62,645 bases of DNA from Ruminococcus flavefaciens (lineage in GTDB: Bacteria > Bacillota > Clostridia > Oscillospirales > Ruminococcaceae). The translations under genes and the position numbers were made by a program. The DNA is taken from the NCBI GenBank assembly GCA_002310115.1, contig DBYI01000087.1, positions 1-62,645 on the forward strand. The letters are read 5' to 3'. Of this stretch, positions 34,172-42,555 are shown in pieces. The notes beneath the pieces are model-generated. The model had not been told where the DNA came from, did no database searches, and was given only the letters and a program-made list of their open reading frames with translations. Every line of letters begins with the position of its first letter. Position 1 is the first letter of the stretch.

Positions 34172-35941
34172 ATGTCAGACCTAATCAATTCCGCATCTCT
34201 CCGATTACGCGAGATAATCATGGACGCTCTCGGAGTTCTTGTGGCTGAGGAAGCAATACCCGCTGTTCCTCTCCCGAACTTCAATATCGAGATACCTGCG
34301 GACAAATCCCACGGCGATTTCGCTGCAAACACAGCTATGGTCTGTGCAAAAGCTCTGAAAATGCCGCCGAGAAAGATTGCGGAGCTAATATGCGAAAAGC
34401 TCTTCCTCGAAGGAACCATATTCGAGAGAGCCGAAGTTGCCGGCCCCGGCTTCCTCAACTTCTTCCTCAGCAGAAAATGGTTTTCAGACGTAGTAAAGAA
34501 TGTACTCGATGAAGGCGAGAACTACGGAAAAACCAACCTGGGCAGCGGCAAGAGAGTACTGGTTGAATTCGTTTCTGCCAATCCTACAGGTCCTATGCAC
34601 ATTGGAAACGCAAGAGGCGGCGCTATCGGCGATTGTCTCGCAAGTGTGCTCCAGTGGGCCGGATATCACGCAGAGCGTGAATTCTACGTTAACGATGCAG
34701 GAAACCAGATAGAAAAATTCGGAAAGTCTCTCGAACTCAGATATCTGCAGCTCTGCTCCGAAAAAGGTCAGGAACTCATAGCTAAATATAAGGGAGACAA
34801 CGAGCAGCTCTGCTCGGAAATATACTCCCAGAGCGGAGAGGGCGAAGCCTTCGAAATGCCTGAGGACGTTTACCTCGGAACAGACATCATCGAACACGCC
34901 AAGAATTTCTACGATCTAAACGGCAAGTCTCAGGAGAACACAGCCGAAACAGAACGCAGAAAGGCTCTCGTTGATTACGCACTTCCTATAAACATAGCGG
35001 GCCTCGAGCGTGATCTCAAGAAGTACCGTATCGTATATGACAACTGGTTCCGTGAAAGTACAGTTCACGAAAAGAATGAGACAAAGCTGGTTGTTGACAA
35101 GCTTATAGAGGCAGGAAAAGCCTACGAACAGGACGGAGCTATATGGTTCAAGGCTACGGAATACGGCCTCGACAAGGATTTCGTACTAAGGAGAAGCAAC
35201 GGTCTCTATACCTATATAGTACCTGATATTGCCTACCATTACAATAAACTCGTTACACGTAATTTTGACAAGGCTATCAACGTTCTCGGCGCAGACCATC
35301 ACGGCTACGTTCCACGTCTGAAAGCTGCTCTCACAGCTCTCGGAGTAGACGCGGAAAAGCTTGACGTAGTTCTGATGCAGATGGTAATGCTGGTCCGCAA
35401 CGGTGAAGTCGTAAAGCTATCTAAGAGAAGCGGCAAGGCTATTACACTTGTAACCCTTCTGGATGAGATACCGATAGATGCAGCTCGATTCTTCTTCAAT
35501 CTCCGCGAAGCTAATTCACAGTTTGAATTTGACCTCGACCTGGCTATCGAGAAGTCATCACAGAACCCCGTTTACTACGTTCAGTACGCTCATGCAAGAA
35601 TCTGCAGTCTCCTGAGAAATCTCAGTGAAGAGGGCGTTGAGATACCACAGTCCGCCGACCTTGATCTCCTTGATAATCCACGTGAGATTGAGCTTATCCG
35701 CCATCTTGCTTCTCTCCCCAGAGAGATAGATCTAGCGGCTAAGAGCTATGATCCTTCAAAGATCACAAAGTACTCAGTTGACCTTGCAACTCTGTTCCAC
35801 CGCTTCTATGACGCCTGCAGCGTAAAGAATGCTGAGTCAAAGGAACTTATGAATGCACGTATCCTCCTCTGTGTGGCAGTTCGTCAGACGCTGAGGAATG
35901 TACTTGAGATATTAAATATCGACCGTCCCGAGAAAATGTAA
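34172..35941 (+). CDS. argS: Arginyl-tRNA synthetase
   Basis: This 589-residue class I synthetase charges tRNA-Arg. It has the N-terminal ArgRS-specific domain (1-110), the HIGH motif in ANPTGPMHIGNARGGAIGD (~128-145), the KMSKS-equivalent KLSKRSG near 415, and a C-terminal DALR anticodon-binding domain (470-589, ending RQTLRNVLEILNI). Length is typical. It is 23 bp after DUF1934 and has an AAAGGA site. Confidence 0.95.
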   Translation: MSDLINSASLRLREIIMDALGVLVAEEAIPAVPLPNFNIEIPADKSHGDFAANTAMVCAKALKMPPRKIAELICEKLFLEGTIFERAEVAGPGFLNFFLSRKWFSDVVKNVLDEGENYGKTNLGSGKRVLVEFVSANPTGPMHIGNARGGAIGDCLASVLQWAGYHAEREFYVNDAGNQIEKFGKSLELRYLQLCSEKGQELIAKYKGDNEQLCSEIYSQSGEGEAFEMPEDVYLGTDIIEHAKNFYDLNGKSQENTAETERRKALVDYALPINIAGLERDLKKYRIVYDNWFRESTVHEKNETKLVVDKLIEAGKAYEQDGAIWFKATEYGLDKDFVLRRSNGLYTYIVPDIAYHYNKLVTRNFDKAINVLGADHHGYVPRLKAALTALGVDAEKLDVVLMQMVMLVRNGEVVKLSKRSGKAITLVTLLDEIPIDAARFFFNLREANSQFEFDLDLAIEKSSQNPVYYVQYAHARICSLLRNLSEEGVEIPQSADLDLLDNPREIELIRHLASLPREIDLAAKSYDPSKITKYSVDLATLFHRFYDACSVKNAESKELMNARILLCVAVRQTLRNVLEILNIDRPEKM

Positions 35942-36189
35942 AAATTACATTTGAGGATGGAAAAATTACAATTCAGTTACAAAGAATTTCTCCTCATTGG
36001 TGAAGTTCTACAAAATCAAACATATTTATCAGTCATGTTTGTGAGCCTTCGGACGAAAGTTAACAGTTTGTTAACAAATTGCAACCTAAAATGTGTTACA
36101 ATTTGTAATATGTTAAGGAGACACACTCCTTTCCATATTCCTGAAGGTCCGCTCAAAATAAGATTTTATTAAGAGAAAGGATGTCTATC

Positions 36190-37275
36190 ATGTCCAACAG
36201 ATTATTTCAGGGTTTAGTTCATCAGATGCGTGATTCTATCGACGCTACTATCGGAGTTGTAGATGAGACTGCAACTATCATCGCTTGCAGCGATCTTTCA
36301 CGTGTTGGTACAACAAATGAGTTCGTATCACTCGATCTCAGTGATTCACACGACATTTTCATCCGCGACGGCTTCACCTACAAGCCTTTCGGCTCAAGAG
36401 TAAAGCCTGATTATGCGGTATTCGTAGAGGGTGTTGATGATGCTGCTGCAAAATATGCAAGCATCCTCGCTATTGCACTTTCAAATATCAAGCAGTACTA
36501 TGATGAAAAGTACGACAGAAACAACTTCATAAAGAATGTCATTCTCGACAATGTTCTCCCTGGTGATATCGTTATCAAGGCAAGAGAACTTCACTTCAAC
36601 GCCGAGATCAGCCGTGCAGTATTCCTTATCAGAATCATTTCTGCTAATGACATTTCCGCTTATGATGTTATTCAGAACCTCTTCCCTGACAAGAACAAGG
36701 ATTTCGTTTTCAATATCACAGAAACAGATATCGTTCTCGTCAAGGAGCTCAAGAGCACAGTAGATTCAAAGGATCTCGAAAAGCTCGCACGTTCTATCGC
36801 AGATACTCTCAGCAGTGAGTTCTATACAAGAGTTAACGTTGGTATCGGTACAGCCGTTGTCGGCGTCAAGGAGCTTGCACGTTCATTCAAGGAAGCTCAG
36901 ATGGCTCTTGAAGTCGGCAAGGTATTCGATACAGACAAGGTTATCGTAAGCTACGACAACCTCGGTATTGCACGTCTTATCTATCACCTCCCCACAACTC
37001 TCTGCGAGACTTTCCTCCATGAGGTATTCAAGGTAGGCAGCATCGAGTCTCTCGATCACGAAACACTCTTTACTATACAGAAGTTCTTTGAAAACAACCT
37101 CAACGTTTCAGAAACATCAAGAAAACTCTTCGTACACAGAAATACACTTGTATACAGACTCGAAAAGATCAAAAAGCTTACAGGTCTTGATCTCCGTGAG
37201 TTCGATCACGCTATTATCTTCAAGATCGCTCTCATGGTAAAGAAGTACCTGTCTGCTAATCCTGTAAAGTTCTGA
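36190..37275 (+). CDS. PucR/CdaR-type transcriptional regulator
   Basis: The protein has 361 residues from ATG 36190, eight bases after AAAGGA; the ATG at 36181 abuts that site and is less likely. The N-terminal ~110 residues form a sensor-like domain (IGVVDETATIIACSDLSRVG), followed by a GGDEF-like region (about 125-270) and a C-terminal PucR HTH (FFENNLNVSETSRKLFVHRN, TLVYRLEKIKKLTGLDLREF). CdaR relatives sense diacids or other metabolites. It is monocistronic, ending at a terminator. The ~250-bp upstream gap holds TTAACA-rich inverted sequence at 36059-36090 but no clear promoter. Confidence 0.85.
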   Translation: MSNRLFQGLVHQMRDSIDATIGVVDETATIIACSDLSRVGTTNEFVSLDLSDSHDIFIRDGFTYKPFGSRVKPDYAVFVEGVDDAAAKYASILAIALSNIKQYYDEKYDRNNFIKNVILDNVLPGDIVIKARELHFNAEISRAVFLIRIISANDISAYDVIQNLFPDKNKDFVFNITETDIVLVKELKSTVDSKDLEKLARSIADTLSSEFYTRVNVGIGTAVVGVKELARSFKEAQMALEVGKVFDTDKVIVSYDNLGIARLIYHLPTTLCETFLHEVFKVGSIESLDHETLFTIQKFFENNLNVSETSRKLFVHRNTLVYRLEKIKKLTGLDLREFDHAIIFKIALMVKKYLSANPVKF

Positions 37276-37306
37276 TAAAAGCCTGAACAGGCACATATGG
37301 AACTTC

Positions 37307-37329
37307 GGGCGGCTCTGTCCGCCCTTTTC
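37307..37329 (+). terminator. Terminator after the PucR-type regulator
   Basis: GGGCGG-CTCTGT-CCGCCC followed by TTTT. Confidence 0.75.
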
Positions 37330-37354
37330 ACAGATTTAAGGTAGGTGTGACCCA

Positions 37355-38362
37355 TTGGTAGAACTTAAAAACGTATCCGTGACCTACTCCAGTGGTGTTG
37401 ACGCTCTCAACAACGTCAGCCTCAAAATAAACGACGGTGACTTTGCCTTCGTTGTAGGTTCATCAGGTGCGGGCAAAAGTACTATGATAAAGCTTCTGCT
37501 CAAGGAAATTGATGCCACAAGCGGTGTTGTCACCGTTAACGGCTACAACCTGAACAAGCTCAAGAAAAGAAAGATACCTGAATTCCGCCGTACACTCGGA
37601 TTCGTATTTCAGGATTTCCGACTGATCCCGTCAATGACAGTATACGAGAACATTGCATTCGTTCTCAGGGTTATCGACGCTCCGATCAAATATATAAGAA
37701 AGAGAGTCCCTTACGTTATAAGTCTCGTAGGACTCCATGCTAAAACGAACTCTTACCCTGATGAGCTTTCCGGCGGTGAAAAACAGCGTGTTGCAATTGC
37801 AAGAGCACTGGTAAACGATCCGCAGCTCATCATCGCAGACGAGCCTACGGGTAATATCGACCCCGAACTCTCCTACGAGATCGTTGAGCTCCTCAAGGGC
37901 ATAAATGATCAGGGTACTACTATACTCATGGTAACTCATGAGCACGACCTTGTAAGACACTTCGGCGGACGTATAATCAACATCACCGAAGGTGAGATCG
38001 TTTTTGACGAGGTCATAACAGGTACAGGCGATGAACTCCTTGCAGATATGAACGCTGAGATGCCTGCAGAAGCTATGGCAGCTGCTATAAGCGAAGCAGA
38101 GCATATCAACGATAATGTACGTGAGGAAATTAATACCGAAGACAATATCGAACTGCCTATAGAAAATATGACCGCAGATGATATTATTTCTGCTATAGGT
38201 GGAGTTCCAGAGCCTGAAAAGCCTGAAAAGGAACTAATGAAGCCCGTAAAGGAGAACATTGACGTGGATATCACGCAGGAACTCCCGAAGATACCCAAGG
38301 GCGAAACACCTGAGGAGATACTTGCTGCACTCTCCGATAAAACGGAAGGAGGTAAGGAATGA
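37355..38362 (+). CDS. ftsE: Cell division ATP-binding protein FtsE with a C-terminal extension
   Basis: This 335-residue protein is the ATPase of the FtsEX complex. Residues 1-225 are canonical: Walker A GSSGAGKST (~36-44), signature LSGGEKQRV, Walker B LIIADEPTG, H-loop VTHEHD. Residues 226-335 form an acidic extension absent from most FtsE proteins (about 228), rich in Glu/Pro and with two related MTADDIISAI/GETPEEILAAL segments. The start is TTG at 37355, after AGGTAGGTG. It overlaps ftsX by 4 bp. FtsEX activates the cell-wall hydrolase, probably the M23 protein encoded next. Confidence 0.92.
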   Translation: MVELKNVSVTYSSGVDALNNVSLKINDGDFAFVVGSSGAGKSTMIKLLLKEIDATSGVVTVNGYNLNKLKKRKIPEFRRTLGFVFQDFRLIPSMTVYENIAFVLRVIDAPIKYIRKRVPYVISLVGLHAKTNSYPDELSGGEKQRVAIARALVNDPQLIIADEPTGNIDPELSYEIVELLKGINDQGTTILMVTHEHDLVRHFGGRIINITEGEIVFDEVITGTGDELLADMNAEMPAEAMAAAISEAEHINDNVREEINTEDNIELPIENMTADDIISAIGGVPEPEKPEKELMKPVKENIDVDITQELPKIPKGETPEEILAALSDKTEGGKE

Positions 38363-39270
38363 AGCTCAGTGGTTTCAGATACCTCGCCGATCAGGGCGTG
38401 GAAAATATATGGAAGAATAAGATGATGGCATTCGCTACATTCTGCGTACTGCTCATTTCACTTCTTCTCGTTGGAATTGCAGGCCTGTTCTATATTAACC
38501 TCAATTCCATGATAAAAGGTCTCGGAAGTCAGAATGAAGTCGTTGTAATAATGAATCAGGGCACTACTGATGAACAGAATACCGCTGCTGAGGAGGCCAT
38601 AAAGGCCATCCCGAATGTGGCAACCATAAAGTTCGTATCCAAGGAAGAAGCACTTGAAAGACAGAAGGCAAGCCTCCCGAACGCTCAGGTCATCTTCAAC
38701 GATTATATCGGCGATGATGCAAGCTTTATGCCTGACGGCTTCAGTGTAACTGTCAAGAACAACGACAAGATCTCAGATACTGTCACTAAGATAAACGCTC
38801 TTGAAAATATACAGAGCGCTTCTGCTTCACCGCAGGTGGCTGAATTCCTCAGAGAGCTCAGAAAAGTGGTTTCAATGATCGCTGGTGCTGTTATACTGGC
38901 TCTTGCAGTAATTTCAATGATAATTATATCCAATACCACAAAGGCAAGTGTTTTTGCCCGCCGTGAGGAGATACAGATAATGAAATATGTCGGCGCTACA
39001 AATGCGTTCATCCGTATGCCGTTCTTCGTAGAAGGTATGGTAACAGGCTTTTTCGCCGGCGCAGGTGCATATTTCATCACATGGGCGATTTACCGCTCGG
39101 CTTATAAAATGCTGACAGAACAGGGCATGCTTATGAAGACTTTCGGTATAGGAAGCCTTATCCCATTTGATAAGATAAGGTTATATATAGTCATCGGCTA
39201 CCTTGTATTCGGCGCTCTCATAGGCGCTGTAGGAAGCGTTATAAGCACAAGAAAGCATATCGACGTATGA
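38359..39270 (+). CDS. ftsX: Cell division protein FtsX
   Basis: This 303-residue permease-like protein has four membrane segments (about 25-47, 175-200, 225-248 and 270-290) and a large extracellular loop (50-165) as in FtsX. The N-terminal RYLADQGVENIWKNKMMAFA and the MacB-like KASVFARREEIQIMKYVGAT segment are characteristic. It pairs with FtsE to transmit ATP-driven shape change to a secreted hydrolase. Confidence 0.93.
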   Translation: MKLSGFRYLADQGVENIWKNKMMAFATFCVLLISLLLVGIAGLFYINLNSMIKGLGSQNEVVVIMNQGTTDEQNTAAEEAIKAIPNVATIKFVSKEEALERQKASLPNAQVIFNDYIGDDASFMPDGFSVTVKNNDKISDTVTKINALENIQSASASPQVAEFLRELRKVVSMIAGAVILALAVISMIIISNTTKASVFARREEIQIMKYVGATNAFIRMPFFVEGMVTGFFAGAGAYFITWAIYRSAYKMLTEQGMLMKTFGIGSLIPFDKIRLYIVIGYLVFGALIGAVGSVISTRKHIDV

Positions 39271-39370
39271 TATGGATGTCCGAACGAATAATATGAAATC
39301 TTTTTATGAAAGGAGTGTGCTGTCAGTCCAATCTTAATTTACTTCATAAGGTCTGACACGCAGCTTGATT

Positions 39371-40735
39371 ATGAAAAAACTTAATATATTCAAAAAGGGA
39401 GTATCCTTTGTTATCTCATCCGTTTTATCCGCATCCGTTCTGGCAGCTTATCCTTCAATTCAGGGCAGAGACGAAAAAGCTTCTGCACTGACTATTGCAG
39501 AAATGCAGGAAGAGATAAATAACAATAAAGCCAGAATATCTGAGCTTCAGGAACAGCTGGACGCTCTTGAAGGCAATAAGGCTGAAGAGCAGCAGTATCA
39601 GAATATTCTTATGGATCAGATTGACAAGATACATGAGAATATTGACCTCCTCAATAAGGAAATAGACAGTCTCAACGCAGATATCGATACCACTAAGTTC
39701 AACATCGAAATGCTGGATGACTCTATTGTAAAACAGCAGGAGGAGATTGACCACAATGTCGAGATCTTCAAACAGCGCCTCTGCAATATGTATATCTCTG
39801 GTAACGAAAATCTTGCTTCCGTGGTTGTAGGTACTTCAAGCTTCTATGATATGATATCACGAGTTGAAATGGTAAACCGTATCGCCTCATACGACGAGCA
39901 GCTAATAAATGATATCCTCGCTGATATCGACGAAATGGAGCAGTCCAAGAAGAATCTCGAGTCCGAAAAGCTTACTCTGGAAATGAAAATGGAAGAACAG
40001 GAAAAGCGTAAGGAAGAGAAAAAGGAAGAGATGGACATCCTCAACGAGCAGATGGTAAAGACTCAGGCCGAGATTGATCGTATCGCTGCAGAACAGCAAA
40101 GGATCAGAAACAATCAGGATGAGCTCGCTGCAATTGATGCTGAATTTGACGCCCAGATACAGGCTGAGATTGCTCGTCAGGCTGCAGAAGCTGAAAGACG
40201 GTATCAGGAAGAACAGGCCCGCCTTGCGGCTCAGAGAGCTGAGGCCGCTCAGAACTATGATTATTCAAATCAGCCATCTTATGTACCTGTTGCGGCAGGA
40301 GCTTCAGGCTTTGCATGGCCTGCACCGGGATTCAGCTATATTTCCAGCTACTATGGCCCAAGATGGGGGAGCTTCCATTATGGCATTGATGTAGGTGATG
40401 CTGGAATACACGGTGGTGCAGCAGTTGCTTCCAGATCAGGAACCGTTGTTACTGTATTCAACTCATGCTATGAAGATTATGGTAAGGACGGCTATTGTCC
40501 ATGCGGACGCTGCGGCAACTACGGCAACTATGTTGTTATATCACATGACGGTACATATTCTACTGTTTACGCACATCTGGCAAGTGCCTGCGTTTCTGTA
40601 GGTCAGTACGTTGAACAGGGTACAGTCATCGGTTACATAGGTTCTACAGGCTGGTCAACCGGACCGCATCTCCACTTTGAGGTTCGTGTAAACGGCTCAC
40701 GTGTTGATCCAATGGGTTATGTTAGTCCGTATTGA
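39371..40735 (+). CDS. Secreted coiled-coil M23 peptidoglycan hydrolase (PcsB/EnvC-like)
   Basis: The protein has 454 residues. A signal peptide (1-30) is followed by a long coiled coil (about 40-290, Glu/Gln/Lys heptads) and a C-terminal M23 endopeptidase (320-454) with HYGIDVG and HLHFEVRVNG zinc ligands. An insertion with four Cys (CYEDYGKDGYCPCGRCGN) lies inside the M23 domain and could bind metal or form disulfides. PcsB/CwlO-type proteins are activated by FtsEX, encoded just upstream, so this is its likely effector. ATG 39371 is chosen; a TTG is 6 bases earlier. Confidence 0.88.
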   Translation: MKKLNIFKKGVSFVISSVLSASVLAAYPSIQGRDEKASALTIAEMQEEINNNKARISELQEQLDALEGNKAEEQQYQNILMDQIDKIHENIDLLNKEIDSLNADIDTTKFNIEMLDDSIVKQQEEIDHNVEIFKQRLCNMYISGNENLASVVVGTSSFYDMISRVEMVNRIASYDEQLINDILADIDEMEQSKKNLESEKLTLEMKMEEQEKRKEEKKEEMDILNEQMVKTQAEIDRIAAEQQRIRNNQDELAAIDAEFDAQIQAEIARQAAEAERRYQEEQARLAAQRAEAAQNYDYSNQPSYVPVAAGASGFAWPAPGFSYISSYYGPRWGSFHYGIDVGDAGIHGGAAVASRSGTVVTVFNSCYEDYGKDGYCPCGRCGNYGNYVVISHDGTYSTVYAHLASACVSVGQYVEQGTVIGYIGSTGWSTGPHLHFEVRVNGSRVDPMGYVSPY

Positions 40736-40778
40736 TAGACTGAACTTCAACATAAAAACAATAACATATCACAAATAA

Positions 40779-40807
40779 GGGCAGTTCAAGCGACTGCCCG
40801 AATTTTT
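40779..40807 (+). terminator. Terminator after the M23 gene
   Basis: GGGCAGT and ACTGCCC arms followed by GAATTTTTG; the T run is interrupted. It lies just before the S41 gene start and may allow read-through. Confidence 0.5.
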
Positions 40808-40826
40808 GTCAGAAAGCGATGATAAT

Positions 40827-41993
40827 ATGAACAGAAAAATCAGTCTCGGCCTTGCTTTGAGCCTTATAGCTATCGCTTCTGCGGTAACGTTCATACTCAC
40901 CTCTTTTTTCTCGCTACAGAGCTTCAACAAGACTGTTGTTGACGTAAACGAAAAGAGTAAGAAGTACAACTCACTCCAAACTCTCGATTCATACGTCCGT
41001 GAAAATTATCTCGGCGATATCGATGAAAACAAGCTCAGCGACGGAATATTAAAAGGCTATATCTCGGGACTTGACGATAAATACTCCAAGTTTCTAACAG
41101 AGGAGGAGTACCTTGCAGAGCAGAACGAGGATCAGGGACAGCTCATCGGTCTGGGACTTACTCTCAGCGAAGACGAAAGCGGTTATATTCGCATTGCAGA
41201 AATAACAAAGGACTCTCCTGTTTCTGACGCTGGAATTAAGGCAGGCGATATAATTACTCTTATAGATGGTGTAAGCGTTCTTTCGGAAGGTTTTGATGAA
41301 TCAGTCGAAGCACTGCGTGGTACCGAAGGCTCAGAGATAAGGTTAACAGTCCGCCGCGGAGGTATTGACAAAGATTATACATTCTCCCGCCGCTCCATTG
41401 AAGTTGAATCCGTAACAGGCGAAATGCTCGACGAATATGTGGGATATATAAGGATAAAGAGCTTCAAAAAGAATACTCCGCAGAAGTTCGTGGAAACTCT
41501 CGAGAGGCTTACATCAAACGGTGCAAGATCACTCATTTTTGATGTCCGTGACAACGCTGGAGGAAGTATTGAAGTCCTTTCAGACTGTGTAGATCCGCTG
41601 CTCCCCGAGGGCGTTATCGCTACTGCAGAATACAAGGACGGTCACAGTGAGACTCTCATATACTCTGACGAGAACAAGCTTGAAATCCCCATGGTTGTGC
41701 TCGTAAACACGAATACAGCAAGCGCTGCGGAGCTATTCGCAGCATCTCTGCGCGATTTCTCGGACGCTGTACTCATAGGCGAAAACACATACGGCAAGGG
41801 AGTAATGCAGAAAACTACCGAGTTCAGCAAAAACGGCGCAGTTGTTCTTACAGTTGCAAAGTATCAGACCTCTGTGTCGAAATGTTACGACGGTATCGGT
41901 CTTTCCCCTGATATCTCCATTGCAAACGAAAACGAGGAACAGGATGACCAGTACTATAAAGCTGTGGAAATAGCTCATAATCTTATTCAGTAG
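40827..41993 (+). CDS. ctpA: C-terminal processing protease (S41, CtpA-like)
   Basis: The protein has 388 residues from ATG 40827 (the frame is open to a TTG at 40806). One N-terminal membrane segment (~7-30) anchors it outside. A PDZ domain follows (IGLGLTLSEDESGYIRIAEI, about 100-185), then the S41 core with the catalytic Ser in NTNTASAAELFAASL and Lys in GENTYGKGVMQ. Such proteases trim envelope or secreted proteins. It is near ftsEX and the M23 hydrolase, in keeping with a wall-maturation set. Confidence 0.92.
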   Translation: MNRKISLGLALSLIAIASAVTFILTSFFSLQSFNKTVVDVNEKSKKYNSLQTLDSYVRENYLGDIDENKLSDGILKGYISGLDDKYSKFLTEEEYLAEQNEDQGQLIGLGLTLSEDESGYIRIAEITKDSPVSDAGIKAGDIITLIDGVSVLSEGFDESVEALRGTEGSEIRLTVRRGGIDKDYTFSRRSIEVESVTGEMLDEYVGYIRIKSFKKNTPQKFVETLERLTSNGARSLIFDVRDNAGGSIEVLSDCVDPLLPEGVIATAEYKDGHSETLIYSDENKLEIPMVVLVNTNTASAAELFAASLRDFSDAVLIGENTYGKGVMQKTTEFSKNGAVVLTVAKYQTSVSKCYDGIGLSPDISIANENEEQDDQYYKAVEIAHNLIQ

Positions 41994-42010
41994 TATATAA
42001 GCATATTTAT

Positions 42011-42056
42011 TTTTCCCCCCCAATGCTTGTCTGATGATGTGAAGCATTGGGGGTAT
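42011..42056. terminator. Terminator after ctpA
   Basis: CCCCCAATGCTT and AAGCATTGGGGG form a 12-bp stem, with T runs on the left and TATTTAC on the right. Confidence 0.75.
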
Positions 42057-42291
42057 TTACTTATACACAGAACCATATGATAAGTCTTGCCAAATGGAAA
42101 TCCAGAGTTTCTAATTTGCGGTTGTTTATTTGCAATAAATATTCCATTCAAAAAGAGCATTAAAGCCTCACGTTTTTTGTACGTAAAACACTTAAATCGT
42201 ACACGCACGCATGCCAGTGCATATATATTTAGCTGCAAAAGATCCTGCAGTAAAACAAAGTTGTAAGGGTAAAACTGACAATAAAACGGCC

Positions 42292-42349
42292 ATAAAAACT
42301 GAAGCCGAATTGAAACTACAATAAAAACTGAAGCCGAATTGAAACTAAT
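42292..42349. repeat. Two tandem 29-bp repeats upstream of the island promoter
   Basis: ATAAAAACTGAAGCCGAATT GAAACTACA occurs twice in tandem (42292-42320, 42321-42349), the second with AAT instead of ACA near its end. The repeats abut the -35 box at 42352 and look like a binding site array. Confidence 0.8.
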
Positions 42350-42351
42350 AC

Positions 42352-42380
42352 TTGACATGCAAAACAAAGTATGATATAAT
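42352..42380 (+). promoter_or_regulatory. Consensus promoter of the 42-46 kb island
   Basis: TTGACA (42352-42357), 17-base spacer, TATAAT (42375-42380). Confidence 0.85.
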
Positions 42381-42478
42381 GTAATAAATTTAAGTTATAT
42401 ATCATACTACTAATCAGAAAAAGTTCCATCTACCAAATGCAATATCAATATTAACTTAGTATAATATAAGCATTAAGG

Positions 42479-42509
42479 GTGTATTTTGTTTTGAAAATAC
42501 ACTTTTTTT
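42479..42509 (+). terminator. Leader terminator between the promoter and the island's first gene
   Basis: GTGTATTTT and AAAATACAC arms with a TTTTTTT tail. It lies about 90 bases downstream of the expected transcription start and 45 bases before the first start codon, so it would end a short leader RNA unless anti-terminated. Confidence 0.8.
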
Positions 42510-42555
42510 ATGCCTAAATGATACAATAATCAATTAGGAAGAACAGGTGATATTA

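Noticed and set aside
36059..36110. Promoter before the PucR-type regulator
   Set aside because: Boxes such as TTGCAA and TACAAT are present but with wrong spacing; no confident assignment.
35951..36172. 73-codon ORF between argS and the PucR-type regulator
   Set aside because: No domain or good start context; it overlaps the AT-rich leader region.
40104..40325. ORFs antisense to the M23 coiled coil
   Set aside because: They are shadows of a repetitive Glu/Gln-rich frame.
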